Assembly: GCA_030145945.1 (NCBI GenBank)
Contig: JASLDK010000432.1
Location: 1-13,047 of the forward strand
DNA: 13,047 nucleotides
DNA from: Nocardioides sp.
GTDB lineage: Bacteria; Actinomycetota; Actinomycetes; Propionibacteriales; Nocardioidaceae
Direction: 5' to 3'
Both the position numbers and the translations under genes were made by a program. Under the pieces are notes generated by a model. That model saw nothing but the letters and a program-made list of their open reading frames with translations, searched no databases and had not been told where the DNA came from. How positions within the stretch are numbered: position 1 is the first letter of the stretch; each line of letters begins with the position of its first letter. This document shows, one piece after another, positions 6,801-12,536 of the stretch.

Positions 6801-7562
6801 ATGGGTTCGCTGACCGGGCAGGTCGCACTGGTGACGGGGGCTGGACAGGGAGTCGGCCAAGGCATCGCGCTGGCGCTGGCAACCGAGGGAGCCGACCTCG
6901 CCGTGGTCGGGCGGACGGCCGGCAAGCTGGAGACGACGTGTGAGCTGCTGCGTGAGCGGGGAGTGCGCGCCGAGCCGTTCGTGTGCGACATCATCGAGAC
7001 CGGCACCATTGCGGCGACGGTCGCCGAGGTCGTCGCGTCGATGGGTGGTGTCGACATCCTGGTCAACAACGCCTACTCCGGTGCCTACGGTCCGTTGCTG
7101 GACATCAGCGACCAGGACGTCGAGCGCAGCTTCGCCTCCGGCCCGTTCGCGACCCTGGCGTTCATGAAGGCCTGCCACCCCCACTTCGTGTCGCGCGGTG
7201 GCGGGCACATCGTCAACCTCGTCACCGCGGCCATGGTGCGCTGGGACCCGACGACGTACGGCGTCTATGCCGCCGCCAAGCAGGCCGTGCGCTCCCTCAC
7301 CCGGACGGCGGCCGTCGAGTGGGCCAAGGACGGGATCCGGGCCAACAGCATCGCGCCGCATGCCCTGTCGCCGGGCTTGAAGTGGTGGACCGAGAACAAC
7401 CCCGAGGAGGCCGCCGAGTTCGTCGCCTCCATCCCGATGGGTCGCATCGGTGACTGCGAGCAGGACATCGGCCGGGCGGTCGTCGCCCTGGTGGGCAGCG
7501 ACCTGCGCTATCTCACCGGAGCCACCATCCCGCTCGACGGCGGGCAAGCCTTCTTCGGCTGA
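6801..7562 (+). CDS. Short-chain dehydrogenase/reductase (SDR), classical type
   Basis: A 253-residue NAD(P)-dependent oxidoreductase with a Rossmann fold. It shows VTGAGQGVGQG (11-21) for cofactor binding, CD at 62-63 for the adenine ring, NNAYSG (89-94) and the active-site pair Tyr156 and Lys160 in YAAAK. It ends in the usual LTGATIPLDGGQAFFG. The catalytic serine region reads NLVTAAM (139-145): Thr142, or by strict spacing Ala143, takes the place of the serine. The start is ATG 6801, set by the AAGGAGG site. It follows the maoC gene by 104 nt in the same direction, so co-transcription is likely but not tight. The gap holds a 6-bp hairpin and no clear promoter. A 3-hydroxyacyl-CoA or hydroxysteroid substrate fits the context. 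It does not look like IpdF, so no symbol is given. Its stop codon overlaps the first unit of the downstream repeat array. Confidence 0.87.
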   Translation: MGSLTGQVALVTGAGQGVGQGIALALATEGADLAVVGRTAGKLETTCELLRERGVRAEPFVCDIIETGTIAATVAEVVASMGGVDILVNNAYSGAYGPLLDISDQDVERSFASGPFATLAFMKACHPHFVSRGGGHIVNLVTAAMVRWDPTTYGVYAAAKQAVRSLTRTAAVEWAKDGIRANSIAPHALSPGLKWWTENNPEEAAEFVASIPMGRIGDCEQDIGRAVVALVGSDLRYLTGATIPLDGGQAFFG

Positions 7563-7733
7563 CCCGGCACAAACTTGCGCCAGATCTTCGCCGACCCGGC
7601 AGAAACTGGCACAAAATTCTCGTCGACCCGGCAGAAACTTGCAGCGAGTGAGCTAGTTTCTGCCGGGTCGGCCGATTTCGCGCGCTAGTTTCTGCCGGGT
7701 CGGCACGAAATCCGGGACAGTTTCTGCCGGGTC
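7561..7733. repeat. Mirror-symmetric array of six 15-bp elements with 32-bp period
   Basis: The element GACCCGGCAGAAACT occurs on the plus strand at 7561 (one mismatch: CAC for CAG), 7593 and 7625. Its exact reverse complement AGTTTCTGCCGGGTC occurs at 7655, 7687 and 7719. Start-to-start distances are 32, 32, 30, 32 and 32, so the array is three direct copies followed by three inverted ones around a centre near 7647. Spacers within each half are 17 bp, differ in sequence and show only weak similarity; most end in GCC or GTC before the next copy. The array begins within the SDR stop codon and ends 12 bp before the stop of the convergent flavoprotein gene. The repeat is too short, and changes orientation, so it is not a CRISPR. 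It is of unknown function: a repeated protein-binding site, a set of transcription-terminating hairpins, or a dispersed intergenic repeat. Confidence 0.92.
7622..7672. terminator. Central perfect hairpin, possible bidirectional terminator
   Basis: The third and fourth copies of the repeat (7625-7639 and 7655-7669) form a perfect 15-bp stem with a 15-nt loop. It is extended outward by C-G, a T-G wobble and G-C. It lies between convergent genes, so it could stop transcription from both sides. No T-tract follows on either strand, so Rho-independent termination of the classical type is uncertain. Confidence 0.45.
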
Positions 7734-7744
7734 GGGCCTGATGG

Positions 7745-9862
7745 TCAGAGGGTGCGGGCGACCCGCCAGGCCGAGTGGATCGCGCCCTGGATGTAGCCCA
7801 CCTCGCCGGCGTCGCCGACCAGGTGCACGTCCAGGCCGAGGGCGCGCAGGTCGTCGGCGAGCGGGGCGCCGGCCTCGACGTACGACGCGACGACCACCAG
7901 GTCGGCGGGGACCCGGGCCAGGTCCTCGCCGACGCGATAGTGCACCTCGGAGGCGGTGATCTCGATGACCTCCGCCTCGCGGTGGATGGTGACGCCGTGA
8001 TCGGTTGCCTTGCGTACGGCGGTCCAGCGGCGCGGGATCGCCATCGGCAGCCCGGCCTGGGCGCCGTGCTCGAGGACGGTGACGTTCTTGCGGCGCTCGG
8101 CGAGGAACTCGGCGAGCTCGAGGCCGACGAGCGATCCTCCGACCACGACGACGTCCTTGCCGATCGGGAGCACCTTGCGGGTCAGCTCGCGGATCCGCTC
8201 GGGGTCGCGGGTCACGCCGCTCATCCGGCCGGCCTTGCCGAGCAGACGCAGGGTGCGGCTGCCCGAGCCTCCTTCGCCGGTGATCAGCCCGCGCAGGGTG
8301 TCGCCCGTGTGGACGTGGGGGAGATCGGCGCCGGGCACGGGCGGCACCCCGCGGTGCGCGCCGGTGGCGAGGACGACGGTGTCGGGGGAGAGCGCCGCCA
8401 CAGCATCGGCGTCGACGTCCGCGCCGAGGCGTACGTCGATCCCGAGCCGCTCGACCTCGTGCTGGAGCCAGTCCAGCAGGGGGCCGTTGGCGGGAGTGGT
8501 GAGTTGGGAGAACCAGGCGGAGCCACCGAGCCGGTCGCCCTTCTCCACGAGGGTGACCCGGTGCCCTCGCTCTGCGGCGACCCGCGCGGCCTCCATGCCG
8601 CCGGGGCCGCCGCCGACGACCACGACGTGGCGTCGTGAGGTGACGGTGGGGAAGGGGAGCAGGGTCTCGTTGCCGAGGGCCGGGTTGACGGCGCACAGGG
8701 GTACGCCGTCCCAGAAGTTCTGCTCGACGCACACATAGCAGTTGATGCAGGGGCGCACCGATGCCGCACGCCCGTCGCGCAGCTTGCCGACCAGGCCCGG
8801 GTCGGCGAGCAGTTGGCGGCCCATCGCGACGAAGTCCGCGCCGCCGCTGGCAATCAGCTCCTCGCCGACCTCCGGGAGCACTCGGCCGACGGCGATCACG
8901 GGGACGGACACGGCGGCCTTCACGGCGCGCGCGAGCTCGGTGTAGGCCCCCACCCGGTCGGGGAGCGGGCCTTCGGTGAAGTCGCGGAACGGGTTGCGCG
9001 CCCACCCGGTGACGTGGATCGCGTCGGCGCCGGCCGCCTCGAACAGGCGCGATGCGGCGACAGCCTCCTCCGTCGTGAGAGCCTCCTCCTCGCCGTACTC
9101 CCTGCCCGCGACGCGGACCAGGACCGCCAGATCGTCGCCGACCTCGGCCCGTACGGCGCGGATCACCTCGCAGGCGAGGCGGGCGCGGTTCTCGAGCGAG
9201 CCGCCCCATTCGTCGGTACGCCGATTGTCGGCGCGGCTCAGGAAGGACCCGAGCACGTAGCCGTGGGCGCAGTGGATCTCGAACGCATCGGCGCCTGCAT
9301 CCCGGACGCGGCGGGCGGCGGCGGCGAACTGGCCGATCAGCCAGGCGATCTCCTCGGCCGTGGCCTCCTTGAAGGACGGGGTCTTGCCCTCGGAGACCGC
9401 CGTCGCCAGCGCGCCGAGCTCGGTGGGCGTGTTGTCGCGCAGTGCGGACATGTCGCGTTCGCCTGTCGGCAGCGACGGAACGAAGAGCGGGCGCTCGTCG
9501 GCGGTGTCGACCTTGGCCATCTTGCCGTGATGGGTGGCTTGGACGCAGAGCTTGGCGCCGGCGGCGTGCACGGCCTCGGCCATCGCCCGCAGCCCCGGGA
9601 TGAACCGGTCGTCGGAGAGACCGGGCTCCTTGCGGCTGGTCGCGCCGACCGGGTAGGCGACGGCGGCGGCCGAGGTGATGACGAGGCCGGTCCCGCCGGC
9701 GGCGCGGGCGACGTAGTGGGCGATGTCGCTCTCGTCGATGACCCCGTCGTGGCACAGGTTCATGTCCATCGCGGGCATGACGACACGGTTGGCGAGGTGC
9801 ATCGGGCCGATCGTCCCGGGGGCCAGCAGATGCTCGTAGGTGGCGGTTCGCGAGGTGTGCAC
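7745..9862 (-). CDS. OYE-type iron-sulfur flavoprotein reductase (2,4-dienoyl-CoA reductase / BaiCD-BaiH like)
   Basis: A 705-residue multidomain enzyme that transfers hydride from NAD(P)H through FAD, an Fe-S cluster and FMN to an activated double bond. Residues about 5-365 form the FMN-binding TIM barrel, with HGY (200-202) carrying the active-site tyrosine and RRTDEWGGSLENR (214-226). Cys372, 375, 378 and 390 bind a 4Fe-4S cluster with C-x2-C-x2-C-x11-C spacing. The FAD motif is VVVVGGGPGGMEAAR (413-427), the NAD(P) motif is VVVVGGSLVGLELAE (571-585), and GDAGEVGYIQGAI lies near the end. GTG 9862 is chosen because homology (TYEHLLAPGTIG) begins soon after; it has only a weak ribosome site. 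A longer frame up to 10060 would cross the operator and the regulator start. Relatives include E. coli FadH, trimethylamine dehydrogenase and the bile-acid enzymes BaiCD/BaiH. With a KstD-like neighbour, a steroid or steroid-derived enone or dienoyl-CoA is a reasonable substrate, but this is inference. Confidence 0.88.
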   Translation of the reverse strand: MHTSRTATYEHLLAPGTIGPMHLANRVVMPAMDMNLCHDGVIDESDIAHYVARAAGGTGLVITSAAAVAYPVGATSRKEPGLSDDRFIPGLRAMAEAVHAAGAKLCVQATHHGKMAKVDTADERPLFVPSLPTGERDMSALRDNTPTELGALATAVSEGKTPSFKEATAEEIAWLIGQFAAAARRVRDAGADAFEIHCAHGYVLGSFLSRADNRRTDEWGGSLENRARLACEVIRAVRAEVGDDLAVLVRVAGREYGEEEALTTEEAVAASRLFEAAGADAIHVTGWARNPFRDFTEGPLPDRVGAYTELARAVKAAVSVPVIAVGRVLPEVGEELIASGGADFVAMGRQLLADPGLVGKLRDGRAASVRPCINCYVCVEQNFWDGVPLCAVNPALGNETLLPFPTVTSRRHVVVVGGGPGGMEAARVAAERGHRVTLVEKGDRLGGSAWFSQLTTPANGPLLDWLQHEVERLGIDVRLGADVDADAVAALSPDTVVLATGAHRGVPPVPGADLPHVHTGDTLRGLITGEGGSGSRTLRLLGKAGRMSGVTRDPERIRELTRKVLPIGKDVVVVGGSLVGLELAEFLAERRKNVTVLEHGAQAGLPMAIPRRWTAVRKATDHGVTIHREAEVIEITASEVHYRVGEDLARVPADLVVVASYVEAGAPLADDLRALGLDVHLVGDAGEVGYIQGAIHSAWRVARTL

Positions 9863-9937
9863 GCCGGCAGACTGCCGCCGACCGGGCGTCCGTGCCGGTC
9901 GGTCTCCCGGCCAGCGGAAGGATCGAGGAGAAAGGGG

Positions 9938-9967
9938 TTCAATAACCAAGCAAGTGCTTGCTACAGT
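9938..9967 (+). promoter_or_regulatory. Probable promoter of the IclR regulator gene
   Basis: TTCAAT (9938-9943) and TACAGT (9962-9967) are separated by 18 bp and resemble -35 and -10 elements. Transcription would start near 9974, leaving a leader of about 20 nt that contains the GGAGG ribosome site (9984-9988). The KstR2-type palindrome sits in the spacer and touches the -10, the position expected for a repressor. Confidence 0.45.
9949..9962. promoter_or_regulatory. Perfect KstR2-type palindromic operator
   Basis: AGCAAGTGCTTGCT fits all ten defined positions of the published KstR2 consensus AnCAAGnnCTTGnT and has 6-bp inverted arms around TG. KstR2 is the TetR-family repressor of the ring C/D (HIP) genes, including ipdAB and fadD3, in Mycobacterium and Rhodococcus. 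The site lies between the divergent flavoprotein reductase and IclR genes and overlaps the probable iclR promoter. A 14-bp overlapping part (9945-9958) is identical to the site at 5859-5872. Other TetR regulators recognise similar CAAG/CTTG palindromes, so KstR2 is likely but not certain. Confidence 0.65.
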
Positions 9968-9993
9968 GCCGGGAGCCGAACACGGAGGTGGCA

Positions 9994-10833
9994 ATGGGTA
10001 CGGCGAGCGGGTTGCTCGGGAGGTCGGCAGGAGTGCGGGTCGGGCGGGTGACGACGGCACCTGAGGCGCGGCCGCCCTCGATGGTCGAGCGGATGACCAC
10101 CATCGTGGGAGCGTTCGCCACCCGCGCCACCCGGCTCTCGCTGGAGGAGGTGCAGGACGCCACCGGGCTGCCCAGGTCCACGGCGCACCGCATCCTCAAC
10201 CAGTTGATCGCACTGGACTGGGTGCGCCACACGCCGGCGGGCTATGCCCTTGGCGGCCGTGCCCTCGGTCTCGGCCGGGCGCACGAGCCCGACATGGACC
10301 TGCGTGCCGCCGCGGCCGAGACCCTGCACTCCTTGCACCTGGAGACCGGGCTGGTCGTCCACCTCGGCGTCCTGGAGGGCGGTGACGTGCACATCCTGGA
10401 CAAGATCGGCGGAGCGGAGGCGGTGCGCGTCCCGAGCCGGGTCGGAGGACGCTTCCCGGCGTCGTGGACCTCGCTCGGGAAGGCCCAACTGGCCCTGCTC
10501 CCGCCGGAGGAGGTCGACGTCCTCGTCGGCGGCAACCTCCTGCGCGCACCCGGACGAGCCCGCCCCGACCTCGCCTCGCTCCACCGGGAGCTGGCCCGGG
10601 CGCGGACCAGGTCCGGTGTCGTCTTCGAGCGGGGGGACAACGACCCGCGGCTGGGCTGTGTGGCCGCGCCGGTCGTCGGCCGCGAGGGAGTCTGCGGTGC
10701 GGTGTCGCTCGTCGGCGGTCCCGGCATCGACTTCGAGAAGCTCGCGCCGCTGCTGCTGCGCGCCACCCGCGGGATCGCCGCGCGGCTCGAAGCGCGGCTG
10801 GACGCCGTGCCCGGCCGAACACTGGTCGGATAA
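9994..10833 (+). CDS. IclR-family transcriptional regulator
   Basis: A 279-residue DNA-binding protein. The winged helix-turn-helix spans about 28-90, with LSLEEVQDATGLPRSTAHRI (48-67) and the wing AGYALGGRALGLG (82-94). The IclR effector domain follows: METGL-like ETGLVVHLGVLEGG (117-130), TSLGKAQLA (159-167), a DPRLGCVAAPVVG segment (217-229) and GAVSLVGG (235-242). The start is ATG 9994 with GGAGG at 9984-9988 (5-nt spacing). An earlier in-frame TTG at 9958 lies inside the operator and is rejected. It is followed by the KstD-like gene in the same direction (102-nt gap) and is divergent from the flavoprotein reductase gene. It probably senses a steroid-derived acid or CoA ester and acts on these neighbours. 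Its own promoter appears to carry a KstR2-type site, which would place it under a second regulator. The family is sure; effector and targets are unknown. Confidence 0.9.
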   Translation: MGTASGLLGRSAGVRVGRVTTAPEARPPSMVERMTTIVGAFATRATRLSLEEVQDATGLPRSTAHRILNQLIALDWVRHTPAGYALGGRALGLGRAHEPDMDLRAAAAETLHSLHLETGLVVHLGVLEGGDVHILDKIGGAEAVRVPSRVGGRFPASWTSLGKAQLALLPPEEVDVLVGGNLLRAPGRARPDLASLHRELARARTRSGVVFERGDNDPRLGCVAAPVVGREGVCGAVSLVGGPGIDFEKLAPLLLRATRGIAARLEARLDAVPGRTLVG

Positions 10834-10935
10834 GAGGTTCCGCCAGGTCCTTCCGCTCATCGGGAGACGCGGCGCCGGCCAGCGGGTGCGACGGCCACAG
10901 TGAGGGCCGCACGTCCCCCCGAGGCAGGAGCACCG

Positions 10936-12483
10936 ATGACCATCCCGTACGACGAGACCGACATCTTCGACGTGGTCGTGGTCGGTTCCGGAGCCGGCGC
11001 GATGGCCGCCGCCGTCACCGCGGCGCGGCAGGGGCTGAGCACCGTCGTGCTCGAGAAGTCCGCGCTGCTGGGCGGTACGTCGGCCTACTCCGGTGCCGCG
11101 TCCTGGCTGCCGGGCAGTGACGTCACCCGCCGCGCGGGGTCGGCGGACTCGACCGAATCCGGCCGCGCCTACCTGCGCGCGCTGCTCGGCGAGGCCGGCG
11201 CGGAACGTCAGGAGGCCTTCCTCGAGGCGGCACCGGCGGTGGTGGCCGAACTCGAGGCAGAGCCGGCGATCGAGCTGGTCGCGCAGGCCTTCCCGGACTA
11301 CTTCGACGCGCCCGGACGGGTGCCGGGTGGCCGCTCGATCATCCCGGTGCCGGTTCGGATCGAGGACCTTCCCGCCGGACTCGCGGACCTGGTGCGTCCG
11401 GTCGTCGACCGGGACCGGTCCGGTCGCGGTCACGACCCGGAGCAGCCGTTGGTGGGTGGGCGAGCGCTGATCGGACGACTGCTCCACGCGTTCCACGACA
11501 ACGGCGGCGTGGTGCGCACGAGCACGCCGATGACCGAGCTCGTCGTGGCCGAGGGGCGTGTGGTCGGGGTGCTCGTGGACACCTCGAACGGCCCGCAGCG
11601 GATCTCTGCGCGGCGCGGCGTACTTCTCGGCAGCGGTGGCTTCGAGTGCAACCAGGACCTCCGCACGACGTACGGGGTCCCCGGGGCGGCCGCGTGGGCG
11701 ATGGCTCCGGCCGGCACCAACACCGGCGAGCCGATCGCCGCAGCCGTGGCGATCGGCGCGTCCACCGAGCTGATGGAGGAGGGCTGGTGGTGTCCGGGGC
11801 TCCTCACCCCGGACGGGCAGGCTGCCTTCACGCTCGGGTTCCGGGGCGGCATCGTGGTCGACCAGCACGGTCGACGGTTCGCCAACGAGTCATTGCCCTA
11901 TGACCAGATGGGCCGCCGCCTCTCGGCCGAGCCGGGCCGGATCCCTGCGTGGTTCGTCTTCGACTCCCGCGCAGGCGGGGTCGCGCCGGCGATCACCATG
12001 CCGGCTGCGCCTGCCGAGCAACACCTGGCGGCCGGGACCTGGATCCGCGCCGAGTCGATCGTCGAGCTCGCCGTCGACACCGGTCTCCCGGCCGAGGAGC
12101 TGCGCCGGTCGATCGAGCGCTTCAACGGCTTCGCTGCGGCGGGCGTCGATGAGGAATTCGGCCGGGGCACCGACGAGTACGACCGCTTCTTCGCAGTCGG
12201 TGAGGGCGCCAACCCGGCGCTGGTCGCGATCGACCAGCCGCCGTACTTCGCCGCGCGCATGGTGCTGGCCGACCTCGGGACCAAGGGCGGGCTGCGCACC
12301 GACGTCGACGCGCGCGTGCTCGGCGCGGACGACCGGGTGCTTCCGGGTCTCTATGCCACCGGCAACGCCAGCGCCTCGCTGTCGGGCGCCTGCTATCCGG
12401 GGCCGGGCGTGCCGATCGGCACCGCCATGGCGTTCGGGTGGCGTGCGGTGCAGGACATGCTGCGTGCGGAGCCCGTCGCGTAG
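10936..12483 (+). CDS. 3-ketosteroid dehydrogenase-like flavoprotein (KstD family)
   Basis: A 515-residue FAD-dependent dehydrogenase of the KstD / fumarate-reductase flavoprotein family, which introduces a double bond into ring A of 3-ketosteroids. Visible are the FAD motif VVVVGSGAGAMAAA (13-26), the GGTSAYSGAASWLPG segment (46-60), GSGGFECN (232-239) and the C-terminal TGNASASLSGACYPGPGVPI (475-494). Tyr487 and Gly491 in YPGPG match the catalytic Tyr487/Gly491 of Rhodococcus erythropolis KstD1. Tyr122 (FPDYFDAPGR) and Tyr322 (NESLPYDQ) are good candidates for its Tyr119 and Tyr318. The length fits the family (about 510-560). The start is ATG 10936 with AGGAG at 10926-10930 (5-nt spacing). 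It lies 102 nt downstream of the IclR gene, probably in one transcript. Delta-1 versus delta-4 (5-alpha) specificity and the exact steroid cannot be read from the sequence, so no kstD number is assigned. Confidence 0.85.
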   Translation: MTIPYDETDIFDVVVVGSGAGAMAAAVTAARQGLSTVVLEKSALLGGTSAYSGAASWLPGSDVTRRAGSADSTESGRAYLRALLGEAGAERQEAFLEAAPAVVAELEAEPAIELVAQAFPDYFDAPGRVPGGRSIIPVPVRIEDLPAGLADLVRPVVDRDRSGRGHDPEQPLVGGRALIGRLLHAFHDNGGVVRTSTPMTELVVAEGRVVGVLVDTSNGPQRISARRGVLLGSGGFECNQDLRTTYGVPGAAAWAMAPAGTNTGEPIAAAVAIGASTELMEEGWWCPGLLTPDGQAAFTLGFRGGIVVDQHGRRFANESLPYDQMGRRLSAEPGRIPAWFVFDSRAGGVAPAITMPAAPAEQHLAAGTWIRAESIVELAVDTGLPAEELRRSIERFNGFAAAGVDEEFGRGTDEYDRFFAVGEGANPALVAIDQPPYFAARMVLADLGTKGGLRTDVDARVLGADDRVLPGLYATGNASASLSGACYPGPGVPIGTAMAFGWRAVQDMLRAEPVA

Positions 12484-12536
12484 CCGCCGGCGCTCACTTC
12501 CACGCGCTAAGCTCCGGTCGCTCGACGAGCCCGGTG

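Noticed and set aside
7561..7733. CRISPR array
   Set aside because: Repeats are only 15 bp with 17-bp spacers, orientation flips in the middle, and no cas genes are present.
9947..9949. TTG as an upstream start for the flavoprotein reductase
   Set aside because: It lies inside the operator, lacks a ribosome site, and would add 29 non-homologous residues before the GTG at 9862.
8813..10051. Long open plus-strand frame (412 codons) antisense to the flavoprotein reductase gene
   Set aside because: Its translation is Arg/Gly/Ala/His-rich without motifs, and it mirrors a gene with clear domains. Such frames are common in 70% G+C DNA.
9961..11868. Open minus-strand frame of 635 codons across the IclR and KstD-like genes
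   Set aside because: Composition is typical of a shadow frame, and it crosses two well-supported genes and an operator.
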